Source: Rhabdornis inornatus (taxonomy: Eukaryota; Chordata; Aves; Passeriformes; Rhabdornithidae). From it: DNA of 64,000 bases. A model generated the notes under the pieces. The model did no database searches and was not told the origin of the DNA. It saw only the letters and a program-made list of their open reading frames with translations. Positions 34,801-46,913 of the stretch are shown piece after piece. The stretch covers positions 62,001-126,000 of the forward strand of contig VWZS01000632.1 in the NCBI GenBank assembly GCA_013397075.1, given 5' to 3'. Each line of letters begins with the position of its first letter. Within the stretch, counting starts at the first letter, position 1. The translations under genes were made by a program, and so were the position numbers.

Positions 34801-37800
34801 AGTGCAGGACTCACTGTGTGTGAAGGCTAGAGACTCCATAAAGGTGACATCTGCCAGGAATTCAGAATATCAGATAGGGGAATGAGAGAAGTGGAGAGGC
34901 AGACTGCTGCTTTTCTTCCCAAGATGTTAATTTATGGTATAGCTAGTTTTGTATTTTCTATTTAATACAAATAAATATTTCAGCCTCTTTCAAGCTTCCT
35001 ATTAAGATATATTTTATAGACTTCCTTATTCATTTCTTTATGGAATTCAAGATATTCTGACCTTGATCATTTCTTCTTTTAAAAGTCTGATTTTTTAATA
35101 CAGAAAGAAAGTGATTTTCTAAATGACAAGGTCAATGAAAGTCCTGTTTAAGACAGGTGGGAGCATGAATATTTCTCAGAGGGGTGGCTTATAAGGACAT
35201 GTTTTCAATAAGTACAGTCAAAGGATTTTAAAAAGCACAGAGAAAGAAGAAAATTAATTGCAAAGTATATTCTGTGTTAAGTATTTTTAAATTCATGTAA
35301 TAAGTACAAAGGAAAAATGCATTAATTAATCTCCTAATAGGTGTTATGTATCTTTTGTTGGAAGGTTAAAGGTGATCTTCACCTTCAGCTTTGGGTCTGG
35401 GGTGCCCTGTAAGGGAGAGACTGGATCAAGCCAGATTAGATTGGTGGCCTTTTTGTATTTTGCTGTCTAGAGGGTCAGGGCTCAAGGTAATTCCTCAGCA
35501 GCCCCCGGGATTAGGAGCAGAGCAAAATATGAAAATCTCCAAATGAAAGTATGGGAGCAACAAACATTCTCTGAAACTTCTGTTGTGAATGTGGGAGACT
35601 GATTAAGAAGTGTGCAAACAGCACTTGATTCTGCCTTAAAATGTAATAGTTTTAATGAAAATATTGGGAGTTGGTTTATTTTTCTTTCTTGAGTTAGTTT
35701 TTCTCATCTTTAAATAATTTTCAGCTGACTGGGGGGGCAGCTCTGAAACTGTGTTGTAGTCTAGATCTAAGAAATACAGTATTCAAACTAGAAATGAAAC
35801 TGATCTTACTGGAAAGTACAATTAAAAAGATGAAAATATAGATACTGTCTGATCTAAGACTGAGCAGACATTATTGCAATTTGTAATTGCTTGTGGAGGA
35901 GGACTTGGGAGCTTGCAGCTGACGTCAACAGCAAAACCCCAGAGAGTTTGGGAAAGAACCACAATTAACCTTTTTCAAAGTAATTTGAATTTTGAAGGCA
36001 GAGGAAGTTATCTGGCCCAGACTGAAGTTGCAAGAATGTCAGAAGCCTTTTTTGCCTCCTGTTCCTTTTCCTACAGTTTTTTTTTTTTTTGTAGTCTAGA
36101 AAACTGTGTTTATTTTTTCCCTTAGTTTTTCTCTTCAATAAAAATGCATGTTCCAGGAGCCAAGAAGAGCTAAATTATAGTCAGAGAGTGTCACAAATGT
36201 GTAGTGCATCAGATCCTTTTGCTTCCCTATGTTTGCATGGGAGTGAACAGAATGCAGCAATATTACCTGTAACCACCAGCAATTCTTCAGAGAGATGATG
36301 TATCTGCAGTAGATGATGGGACACAGTTGGAGGGCATGCCTTTAATTTATCTGTATTCCTGAGCATGTTGAGACACAGCTGTATTCCCTGGGTTTTGTCA
36401 GCAGGTGTCTGGAAGCTGCTTGATTTTTCTTTTCCTAAGCCACTTCATCCTAATTTATGCTCCCAGGACAGGCTGCTGTAGTCCTGCACCCATTGGAGTG
36501 CCTAGAACTTAAAGATGCTGTGACCCAGAACCAGCTTGCCCATGCAAACCTGCACCTTGTGCAGATGGACATCATAATTAGTGTCATGTATGTGAATTTT
36601 AGAAGCTTCAGGATATTCACCCTCAGCAATAGCCCCTAAGGGAGAGCTGATTTCATGTCAGAGTTGTAACAGGGACACAGGGATACCAGTATCCCACAGA
36701 AGTGGGGTGGAACAGTCTCTAACACGACTGGAAGTCCCAGGCAAAGAGCTTTACCACTGCCTTATTGGTTTATCTTCTAACTCTCCAGCAATTCTCAAAA
36801 TCAGAGAGTTGTCTGTTGTTTAATGTGAAGTGTTAAAAATCAGAAAGGTTTTTTTCCCCTAATTTTTCAAGATTTTTTTAATCAAAGGATAATCAGGGGT
36901 CATCCACGTCTACTGTAAATTTGTTAAATACATTCAGTAGATTTCAAACAAGCTATGCAGAATTTTTACAGGTCATGACTTTGAGACAGTGTAATTCCCT
37001 TTCTATCTGAACACAGTAATGCTGAAGCCAGACTTGCTTAATGACGTGATTATATCACCAGCTCCATTAACTTATGTGAAAGGGGATCTACCATTATTCT
37101 TGGTATGTCTGCTATGTGTAATTACAAATAGCAAATTGAATTTTACAGAACTATTAAAAAACCTGAAGGAGATTTGCAGGAATTTTATGTTGCTTCATGG
37201 AGAGGCATTAAGCCTGTTCTAAAAAGTAAAGCCACATATGAAGTGCACAGGAACTTACCTGAGAGGCCATCATAAGTGGGCAAAAGAAGGGAGTTTTTTG
37301 ACTGTGGTTTTCCAACTACAGCATTTTGTAAACTCTTACTCTCTCTATGTCCCTCCCAACGTCCTCCATCTGCATGGCATGAGCCAGGCAAGCCGAGAGT
37401 GGGGACTGTTACCTGCTCACATCCTTTGGATGGAGATTAGAGTGCAGGAAGGCCAGGGAATGATACTCCTTTATCCCTCAAAGGGGCTGTGGATGTATCT
37501 GGAGAAGACAGGAAGAACTTCTGAGCTGTACCGGGAAAGGAAAAGGCTATGGGGTAATGTTGTCCAGCATGATACGTGACCAGGGTTATTGTGCCATGCA
37601 GCAGTTGATCTCCAAGAGCTGCTTTCCTGGGGAATAATCAAATTCTCTAGCCCTTTGACAAAGGTGGATGTGAGTGGAAGGCAAATTCCTGTATTTCAGT
37701 TTGTCCCTCTATGCCAGGGACAAACCAATTCAGCTTTAGTGCTCTTAGTCAATCTGGTTTGGTTTGTTAAGGTATCAAGTTATGTTATAGTTCTGTGCTG

Positions 37801-37871
37801 TTATTGCTGTGTGTGCTCAGTAGTTATTTTCACAGACAATTTTGCTATATAATTATTATATAACCATTTTT
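28878..37871. other. Unique sequence, 9 kb, no repeat recognised
   Basis: The longest repeat-poor part of the window. I see no recognisable exon, RNA gene or transposon. The longest frames (126 codons minus at 31751-32131, 113 codons plus at 37238-37579) have no motif. Minor features are a G run at 31950-31956, another near 35731 and a 12-T run near 36078. The lack of repeats over 9 kb could reflect constraint or chance; one sequence alone cannot decide. Confidence 0.5.
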
Positions 37872-37876
37872 ACTGG

Positions 37877-38595
37877 TGTCTCGGTTTGAAAGACAGGTAT
37901 TTGCTAAGAAAGGCAAGAACCCCTTCCCTGAGATGGAGAGTGCAACCCCCTCCCTTCCAATTATTATAGTTTGAAATCAGGGGCTTTCAGGCAGAAGATA
38001 TGGGAGGTAGGAATAACAGTTCTTTACGAATATATCTAACAAGGCAAACAAAAGAAACAACAACAGCTATAAAAATTGACAACAAAACAGAACAGTATAA
38101 CTCAGTTCCAGTCCTTCTTTGGCCACAGACTCCCTCTCCCTGCGCTCAGTTACCGGTGCTGTGGGCAGGGCAGGTCCTGCGCAGCTGAAGGGGGCTGAAG
38201 TGATGGTGGCGGCGGCGGCCCAGGTGTGAGAGGAATGGAGGAGCGACTCCCTCCTCACGGTGTTGGCCGTGGTGCTCAGCAGAGTGCCCGGAGGTAGTAG
38301 GATGAAGTGGGAAGGCAGCAGTGCGATGTCCGACAGCAGGGAACGTGGCTCCCGGTGTTGGGATTGCGGGGAGGACGCTAGGTAGGAGCGCTGGCTGTCT
38401 TCCTTCCACTTCATGAGCGAGCGAGAGAGTGAGAGCTAGAGTCTAGGCCCCTCGCCCACCTTTCCTTTTCCGGTGTTCCCCCGTCCCCACCCCCCTGCTA
38501 GAGAAACTGTTACTGCTAAGGTGTGGCTACAAATACTTAGCATAACAATGGGAAAAATTTCACAGAAAGAAAAGGGAACGATTAAACCCCCAACA
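37877..38595 (-). mobile_element. Solo LTR, family A copy 3
   Basis: The plus strand starts TGTCTCGGTTTGAAAGACAGG and ends AAACCCCCAACA. The neighbouring 5-mers are ACTGG (37872-37876) and AGTGG (38596-38600), a target duplication with one mismatch. The body tracks the 10917-11637 copy in reverse complement almost end to end, including CACGGTGTTGGCCGTGGTGC and AGGTGTGGCTACAAATACTTAGC. It differs by small indels and a GGCGGCGGCGG expansion near 38209. At 719 bp it is within 2 bp of copy 2. Open frames up to 115 codons across it are spurious. Confidence 0.92.
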
Positions 38596-38600
38596 AGTGG

Positions 38601-40413
38601 ATTTAACGTTTTCTAGTAATTTTAGGAAAAAGGGAATCAAATTGTATGTTACTGTTTATTATTGTATGTTATTAGAATATGGTCACTCACTGTTGAAAAC
38701 TATTTTCAAGCTATTCAGAATTAGGAACTAAAAAGAAAGTTAATTAAGATAATAGGGTATTTTAGTAAACTTGTGATTTTGTTTTAACTGTTGGTCTCTA
38801 CTCTCCATTTATCTAAATTCATATTTCCTATGCTTATTATTATCTCATTAAAATGGAAAGGAAAACTATGATATTTTGAAGAAAGCAAATCTATTGTTTG
38901 TAATTCTGCTACATTAAACAATCTATAATTTTCCTGCTGTGATATTTTTCCTTCCTTGCCTGTCTATCACCTATATGATTTAATGTTTTGAAAATAAAGT
39001 TTTAGCTCTGCTAAGCTATCATCAAAAGACACTTTTTGCAGGATAGGTGTGATGAAGAAATTTCAGCACTTACGTATTATTGCTGGAGTTGTGGATTTGG
39101 TTTTCAGTTTTGTTTCACTACAGTCTGAAAAACTAGGTTTGTTAGCAAAATGCAAATTCCTCTCATAAAACAGAAGCTTTTTCTGTGTTGTACTTTAATG
39201 TATTTTAATGTATTTAATAAATAGTCAAAAGTTAAACGAATCCAGATGCTTACTGGTATTTTATGTGAGAGTATTGCAACAATTGATAAATATGTTCTTT
39301 TTTGTGAGAGCGGCCTTCTGCTTAGATCATCCTCCTTTGTGGTTTAACATCCTCCTTTGTGATTTTTAGTTGTGTCTCAGCTGCATTTCACTATAGATGG
39401 AGCTGTATCACACATAAAACCAAACAAAAAACCCTATTACATTTGTTGTTGGTAGTTAAGGGATCTAAATTGCAATGAAGAAAATTCTTTGATATTTGTC
39501 ACCTTCCAGACAGAATAGTGGCAAAGGCAAGGCCAGGGACTCATGTGAATGGCTCCTCTCTGAGGGAATCTGCTCATGTTGGGAAGCAGATATTGCAGTG
39601 CCCATGCCATGAAATCTGCCTTCCCTGCTAGGAAACAAAGGGAATTGTGAAGCGTCATCTCACAGAAAAGAGGCTGTGTTATTGGGAGAGGTAGAAGTCA
39701 CTGCAAATTACAGGCTGCCAAACTCTGTGTCATTGTAAAACCACTGCTAGATTTCCCTCTTTGCCTTTTGGATAATAAGAGAGCTTGGGAGACTGTAAGA
39801 GGACTGCATTTTCCTTTGCTTAATTGCAAGTCAAGTTGGCCACTAACATTGGCACAAAGTATGTGTTGAGTTAAGCACTGACTCTTCAGATTTCATATTG
39901 CATTTACACTCCCTTTGCAGCAGGGAAACACCCATTGGTGACACCAGATCAACCAACAGCAAGAAAAGCTAGTTATGCCTCTGAGCAGTGAGGAGTCAGA
40001 TAGAGGGATGTGCAAGCCTTACATGGCTGGTTAAGTGTTCTCTGATGCCAACAGTGTGGACTGATCCTCTCCCATTTATCATAAGAATGGAGGTGATTTC
40101 CTGCTTATATGGTATAACCAAGGCCTTTTTCTCATTTTGTCCCTTCTGAATCTCTGGGGATTCCAGACAGAAAAAGAAAAAAAAACAAAACCAAAAACAT
40201 CTCCTCCACACAGATTTAGAGGAAGCACTTGAAACAAGAAATTCTGGCACTTGGCTTGGGCATTGAGGAGAGAAGGTCCAATACACAGAAAATAGAGTGG
40301 GGTAAGAAACTCAGCTCTAATGCTGCTGTGTAAAGAGTGTTAAAGAGTTGAAAAGAGTAGAGAACTCCCCTGCATTGTGCTGAGCCCCCAGTATGGGCAG
40401 CAGTGGAGGGGAG
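38601..40413. other. AT-rich unique sequence
   Basis: No gene recognised. A 14-bp direct repeat CATCCTCCTTTGTG occurs at 39328-39341 and 39348-39361. Poly-A/C runs lie near 40170. Confidence 0.5.
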
Positions 40414-40953
40414 GATTCTGCCCTGCTCAGGTCAGACCTCACCAGAAGATCTGCCCCAGCCCTGGGGCCCATCAAAGGAAGGACCTGGAGCTGCTGGAGA
40501 GAGTCCAGAGGAGGCACCAGGATGATCAGAGGGATGGAGCAGCTCTGCTGGGAGGAAAGGCTGGGAGAACTGGGACTGTTCAGCCTGGAGAGAAGCTTTG
40601 GGGTGACTTTATTGTGGCCTTCCAGTGCCTGAAGGAGTCAACATGAAAGATGGAGAGAGATTTTTTTGGAAGAGTCAGGAGTGGCAGGACAAAGGACATT
40701 GGCTTCCCACTGCCAGAGTTAGATGAGATACTAGGGAAAAAATTCTTCCCTGTGAGGGTGGGGAGGCCCTGGCACAGGGTGCTGAGAGAAGCTGTGGCTG
40801 CCCCTGCATCCCTGGCAGTGTCTGAGGCCAGGCTGGATGGAGCTTGGAGCAACCTGGGACAATGGAAGGTGTCCCTGCCCAGGGCAGGGAGTAGGACTGG
40901 ATGAGCTTTAAGGTCCCTTCCAACCTAAACCCATCTGCTATTCTATGATTATG
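40414..40953 (+). mobile_element. CR1 LINE, 3' end
   Basis: Sense-strand CR1 with clear landmarks: CTGCTCAGGTCAGACC, GGAGCTGCTGGAGAGAGTCC, ATGATCAGAGGGATGGAGCA, TTCAGCCTGGAGAG, GTGGCCTTCCAGTGCCTGAAGG, TGGCACAGGGTGCTGAGAG, GAAGGTGTCCCTGCC, AAGGTCCCTTCCAACC, and the tail CTATTCTATGATTATG. It is 5'-truncated near 40414, with its 3' end at 40953. It is among the best preserved CR1s here. Frames inside it (79-93 codons) are fragments or shadows, with no intact reverse transcriptase. Confidence 0.93.
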
Positions 40954-41875
40954 CACTGAGAGGTCAAATCACCAGGCTGTCATCCTACCCCCTTGATATA
41001 TCTGTATCTGTTTGCCCATTTTGGAGTCAGACAAGATTTTTTTGTCAGCTTTATTCTCATTCTCCCATCTTATGCTTGGATTCTATGATCATAAATGACG
41101 TGTTCACTTTAAGTGAAGTTGAATATTATAAATATTTCCTAGTTCACATTACCTTTTCAAAATCTTGTAGCTTAAATGGTTTAACTTTGAGATGCTGAAA
41201 ATTCCTCAGGTAGAAGAGTTGAGCTTTTGTTTGGGAATTCTAGCAGAATGGGCCATCTGTCTCTCTCAACCATTTCCCTCTAGAAAGTACAATATTAAAA
41301 CTCCTGCATCTACACTGGCACAGAAGGCAAAGAAAGTTTTTCTTTCTGAGACTTAGGTTTTCTAAAAATACTGAAGGTGAGGGATAAAAGTGGAGAGTAG
41401 AAATGGCTTGAGAAAAAAACATGTTCTAAATATTTAAGCCTTGTGTTATTCAGAGCAGAAGCAGGGACTTTAATTCCCTCTTATGTTAAAACCATACAAA
41501 GGTCCCTGCTTGCTTAACACAATCCTGATACACAGTTGTTTAATAGCTGTAAAAATGAAAATTCTTCTAGGTGTCTTAAGAATCAGGAGAGTTCACTGGC
41601 CCAAAAATCTCTGAGCTTCTTAATTTAAATCTCTTCTCTTTTTTTGTTAATAAAATGAATACAACACCAGGAAATTAGCTACCCCATGGGTTTCCAGGTG
41701 TCCTTCTGCTTCCAGGTACTAGCCACTTTCTTGTTACAGAAGGGCATTCCATTGTAGTCAATGGAAGACTCAGCTCTTCAGATTATTCCTTAAAAGTTTG
41801 TCAATGCCAGGACCCTGTGAACTGGTGGCTAAGAAACTGTGTCCTAGGTTTTTTCTGTTTATTCTGAAGTCTTAG

Positions 41876-41974
41876 ACCAGGTTGTTCCAAGCACTGTCTA
41901 ACCTGGCCTTAGACACTTCCAGGGATCCAGGGGTAGCCACAGCTTCTCTGGGCACCCTGTGCCAGGGGCTCACT
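41876..41974 (-). mobile_element. CR1 internal scrap
   Basis: The complement of the CR1 segment just upstream of the 3' end: CCAGGTTGTTCCAAGC, AACCTGGCCTTAGACACTTCC, AGGGATCCAGG, AGCTTCTCTGGGCACCCTGTG. The tail and 5' part are missing. It resembles the longer copy at 46515-46913. Confidence 0.85.
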
Positions 41975-44212
41975 CATATAGATTTTCTTTTATTATGCTT
42001 TTTTTTTGGTCACGCATCATGCTTACTAATAATTTTGTTATTATAGATGGTTCCTTTGTACCAGTTGGTGTATATTTTTATGGCAGTGTAGTGCTCCAAA
42101 ATGGCTTTTTGAAGCCCTAATAGAGCAAGGGAAAGAGAATCCAGCTTTCTTGGTGAGTACATCATAGCCTGAGCATTGTCTTTATCAACATCATGTTGCA
42201 TTCATTCGCTCAGTGGTATAATTATTGCATCATGTTTTGAGATTCACCATCTAATCCTTAGTTTATTTGGGCATCTCCCAAATGGGATATTCTCCTGAGA
42301 AATTTGGGGGTTTGGTGGGTTTGTTTTGTTTCACATTGAATTTAGTTTCTCTGATTTCAGAGTGCTTCCCTCATCTGTGATTTTGAATTCTGTTCTCATA
42401 CCCCAGAGTTTTCACAGGCCATCCTAGCTTGGAGCCATCCATAGGTTTAGGAATATATTCTATATTCCAACACTGAAGCCTTTGGCAAAACAAAGAACAG
42501 AAGTAGGGCCCTGTTCAAAATGGCTTTCCTTATTAAGGCAGCTTAGGTGGCATTGAATGTCTTGCAACAGGCTGCCTCGTGGGAAGCAGAGGGAATTTTG
42601 GTGCAAGGTTGGAAAACATGATTTGTCTCTCAATAAAGTTGGATGAATGATCAGCTTGACTGGTGACTGGTGATATTACCTATTTCTTACCCCTTTTTGC
42701 CCATGTAGGTGGACAATAATTCATTGTTTATTGGGATTTGACATTTTGAAGAGCAGTGAAAGTGGTCAAAACAAACTACACCAGTGATGGAGTTTCAAAA
42801 AGCTGAGTGAGCAGCATTGCTGCCAGAGCAGTGCCCTATGCCAACACCAATCAGGCCTTCCCAATGGCAGGACCTGGCACTTCACACCTGAAGTCCTTTT
42901 TTCTGGCATCTGCTGATGCCTCTGGTGAATCACGCAGGTAGGAAGAGAGATTTTCATTTTAAAATACATCAGACAATAGCAAAGCTGTTACAAAGTGCAC
43001 TGAGTTAATTTAAATCAGCCCAAGTTAGCTGTTAACATTTTTCCTTCTGCAGTGGTTCACACAGTGGATTTTCCCCTACCACATAAAACTTTGAACTATT
43101 AATTTATGCACATGTAAGTTATGCTTCCAATATTTTTTGTTGCCTGGCTGTATTTGTGCCATTGGATTTTGCTCTTTCCCAGTCAAGCATGCTGGGCCAT
43201 CCACAGGCACTGGAATTATTTGGATGGCATGAATTCAGGACTGGAATGATTTGAACAACACAAACTCAGTGCTGCTGTGGATTGAGTGTGTGGGTGCTGC
43301 CTGCTGGTACCTGAACACGGGGATGGATGTGTCCATTACATGTTCTGCACAGGCTGTTTCTGTGTGTACTGCTCAGTGAGGCTGAGGTACATGAAGGAAC
43401 TTGTTTTTGTAAAGCCAGAAGTGGCTTTACATAATCTCCTGAAATGGTATGAAATGACCAGATAGAATGTCTTTGTGGGAGAAAAAGTTACTTGAGATTA
43501 TTGGACTAGTTCTTGCAGCTGCATATTTATGAAATTGCTGAATTATTTTAAAACTTTATATAATGTTATAGTTAAAGATTTACTGCAAACTTGTTATTCT
43601 GTTTCTTTTAGTCTCAATACCTTATGACACCGTTTCCTTCAACTCTCTCTTCACACAGATAGATTTTGGTCTTTAATTAAAATACCATCATATTTTTACA
43701 ACACTTCCAAAGAAGAACCCATCATTTTATTTTTATTTTTTTTTTATACTGAGCAGTTGCAAAATACTTAATTATACATTTTGAATGGCTTCCCCAGTTC
43801 TAACAGAAAATCTCTTTTGTCCTGTCTCTTTCAATACAAAAATGCAACTAAGATTATTCAAATAACCCTATTCACTGGAAGGACTATGATTAGCAATGTG
43901 CTGAGAATCTAATTGTAAGAAATATGCTAGTGTTTAATTTATTTTTACTTAACTACTTTGAGAGTCTAAAATGCAATTTAGATGCATTAGTAATAATAAT
44001 GATGAATTAACAGATAAATTCATTATGAATTTATAGATAGAAAATATAGATAGATATAGGTGTTTCCAAAAGTCCTCTTTGGCAGTGGAGGTGTATTGTG
44101 CTTTGAGCTATATCAGTGCTCCCGATACATTTTCATAGGTTTAGGTGCCAGTTAACTGAGTAAACATAACTAAGCCTTGATTTTCCAGATGTCCAGCTCT
44201 GTTCCTAATTTA

Positions 44213-44287
44213 GACCCCTCTCTGGGAAGGGGTCTCTATCCTGCTGATAGAGATCCTGATCCTGATCCTGATGTCTCTATCCTGCTG
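44213..44287. repeat. Cluster of hairpins and hexamer repeats
   Basis: GACCCC (44213-44218) pairs with GGGGTC (44229-44234). TCTCTATC (44233-44240) pairs perfectly with GATAGAGA (44246-44253) across a 5-nt loop. Three ATCCTG hexamers follow (44253-44270). Then TCTCTATCCTGCTG, first seen at 44233-44246, recurs at 44274-44287. This looks like slippage or template switching, not a known element. Confidence 0.9.
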
Positions 44288-45694
44288 CCAACCAGTGCCT
44301 TCCATGGTGAGTATTAGCAGTTTGCTGTTCATGTCTTGATGTGGAGGGGAAGGAGCAGGAAGCCAGGAGAGCGAGAGCTCAGAGGATCCAGGCACAGGAT
44401 CCCAGGCTATGGAGGCAAAGAGTGGAAGAAGACACAGACTATAAAGCTGGAGCCTAAGTTTAGGGTGCACAGTGGGAAGAAAGGCTGTGATGCTGAGGTG
44501 CCCTGTTTGGGAAAGGAACGATGAAAGACTCATCTCTCTGTGTAACCCTGCTAACTTAGAGGGCACTTTAAACACTTGATCTTCATTGCAAACACAGAAA
44601 AATGTTACCAATATGTGTTTGTTCTATTGCTTAATTCATTCACAAATACTTCCTATGATGTGTGATAGAGGAGATAGAAATTTAAAATTTATCCAAATGA
44701 AGAGCTACTGCATTTCAGATGGTGTCAGCCATGTGGTTGGAAGGCCTGAACTTTTGTATTTTATGTCAGAAGTAAACTCTGAGCTATAGAAGCCTCAGGG
44801 GGATTTTGGGTGGCTTTGGGAGAAGCTGTTAACATCTTTCCCGATCTTGCTCAGGGTGTTCACACACACGCTCACAGAAACACCTGTGCACACACCCCCA
44901 TTTCTGAAGTTGTTTGCATTCTTTTCCTAAAACTGTCTGTCCCCCTCTTATCCAGAAGCTCTGGTTGATTAAGTTCTCAATCTCTCTGGGTTAACTCTTC
45001 ACAAAAGCTGTGCTGAGAGAGTTGCTACATATGTAGATAGAAATTGTGAAATAGTTCAGGAATGAAAAATTGGCATTTGGGCCTCTGGGTTTTCTGTGGC
45101 ATCTGGGAGAATATGGTGAGAAGAGACCAGACATTTGAGCTGCTTGAAAGGGGGTTTATCAGATGACCTACATCTTTTTGAGATCTAGAGGAATGACTTT
45201 CAGGAAGTGAACCTAGTAGGTGGTCTCAGATACCTACCATCAAAGCTGTCTGTGATACCATGGAGGTGGAGTATGTCCAAGGTTGAGGGGTTTCTGTTTT
45301 CCCTGCAGATCCCAGGATATCACTGTATTTGTTTATTGTAAGGGGAGTGTGCTGAAGAGGGACTCACATGATGGCATTTCTTGCAGACTTGAGATGGAGC
45401 AGATCCTGATGTTTTCTGAAAAAATTTATAAGAGGACTGCCATACATCCAGTGGAAGTGAGCAATCAGATTCTGTGTTTCAGACTTGTTTCCTCCTTGCT
45501 GTGTATGAAGATGGTATGAAGTGGCTGGTCATATGTAGGATTATTGGGGTCTTCCTGCTGGAAATGGTCTGAACTGGTAGGAATAAGCTGTTTCCTGTCA
45601 AACAACAGGGAAGATAAAAGCACTGGAAAATATAACTCCTGTTGGGAAAGACCGTATCTCACAGTACAAAAGTACTTCCTTTGGGTGCAGGAAC

Positions 45695-46075
45695 TGATGC
45701 CTTAAGTTTTAGCTTTCGTATTTTCCATATTCTGTACTGCATTAGTATATAACTCTGAACTTCATATCAAGTGTTAGCAAGTTCTCTTCACAGTTTAGTT
45801 AGACAAAACAGTCCTTTTCCAGCCTGAGAACCAAGGACACCGTTGCAGCTTCAGGCCCAAGAAGTGTAAACAACAGGGAATTGAGGAGAGCAATCTGGGA
45901 GATGGCACTTCATAACTTACAAAAGTGTGAAAACTTTTGACATGCCATCCATCTTGGGTCCATCTTGGCTCTTGTACTGCCCAAGGTGTGTCCTTTGAAG
46001 GCCTTTTTAATAAATGACTACTTTTTTCCTTTAATGCTGTCTAGCCTCTGTTCAGAGTACCTTCTCAAGGCATCA
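45695..46075 (+). mobile_element. Solo LTR, family C copy 2
   Basis: Starts TGATGCC and ends GGCATCA, the same 7-bp inverted termini as the minus-strand LTR at 12910-13337, with which it aligns along its length (TTTTAGCTTT, AACTTCATAT, TGTTAGCAAGTTCTCTTC, CCATCTTGG, TGTACTGCCCAAGGTGTG). AATAAA lies at 46009-46014. The flanks GGAAC and AAACC do not match, so no target duplication is visible. It is 381 bp against 428 bp for copy 1, through several small deletions. No retroviral gene is attached. Confidence 0.87.
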
Positions 46076-46514
46076 AAACCACTGCAGCTGCCACTGAACA
46101 GGCAGCCCAGAACTCCTCCTAAACAGATTTCCCAGAATTTTTTCCTTGCAGTGGCACTTACCTGACTTAGGAAGGTTGACTGAGGTAATATTTGGCATAG
46201 TTCCTTTTTTTTTGTTGTTTTAGTTCACAAAAGCAATCTCTAGAAAAATGGAGCAGCTCCTTCGGCAGGAGGGTGTGTTTGGAGCTGCTGGGAAGGAGGC
46301 AGTAATGGGAACACTCCCTTATCATCTGCTCCTTATCAGCATTGGCCATTATATTGGCTTTAACTTACTGTTAGATTGTGCACTTGTGATGTTCCTGTCC
46401 TGATGTGTTTTTGATTCCCCAGTCAGTTCTCTGGAATGCAGCCTGTGATGATTCCACTTCGGCCCTGCTGGAAGGGCTGTGTGCAGTTTCTCAAGTAACT
46501 GCACTGTAGGAAGG
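46076..46514. other. Unique sequence between LTR and CR1
   Basis: T-rich tract near 46205 and nothing recognisable as a gene. Confidence 0.5.
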
Positions 46515-46913
46515 AAATCACAGAGTCATGGAATGGTTTGGCTGGGAAGGGATCTTAAAGCCCACCTTGTCCCGCTCCCTGCCATGGGCAGGGACATTTT
46601 CCACTATACCAGGTTGCTCCAAGCCCTTTCCAACCTGACCTTGGACACTTCCAGGGATCCAGGAACAGCCACAGTTTCTCTAGGCACCCTGTGCCAGGGC
46701 CTCCGCACCCTCCCAGGGAACAATTCCTTCCAAATATCCCCACTATCCCTGCCCTCTGGTACTGGGAAGCCATTCCACTTTGTCCTGGCAATCCATCCCT
46801 GGTCCAAGTCCCTCTCCAAGCTCTCTTGGATCCTTCTAGGCACTGGAAGGGGCTCTGAGGTCTCACCAAGACTTCTTCAGACTGAGCACCCCCAGCTCAC
46901 CCAGCCTGTCAAA
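46515..46913 (-). mobile_element. CR1 LINE, 3' end
   Basis: The plus strand starts AAATCACAGAGTCATGGAATGG, the complement of the CR1 tail. It continues with CCCTGCCATGGGCAGGGAC, CCAGGTTGCTCCAAGCCC, ACACTTCCAGGGATCCAGG, CTAGGCACCCTGTGCCAGGG, CTTGTTG-less internal sequence, and AGACTTCTTCAGACTGAGC. The copy is truncated at about 46913. The 171-codon plus frame across it (46479-46994) is antisense to the element and not a gene. Confidence 0.92.

Larger units (their letters stand above)
40954..45694. other. Unique sequence with one CR1 scrap
   Basis: No gene recognised. A CR1 piece lies at 41876-41974 and a cluster of small repeats at 44213-44287. A 133-codon minus frame (44210-44611) runs through those repeats and reads them as alternating Arg/Ile, which marks it as spurious. 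Confidence 0.5.

Noticed and set aside
44210..44611. 133-codon minus frame with an Arg-Ile repeat
   Set aside because: The repeat is the simple ATCCTG hexamer read on the other strand.
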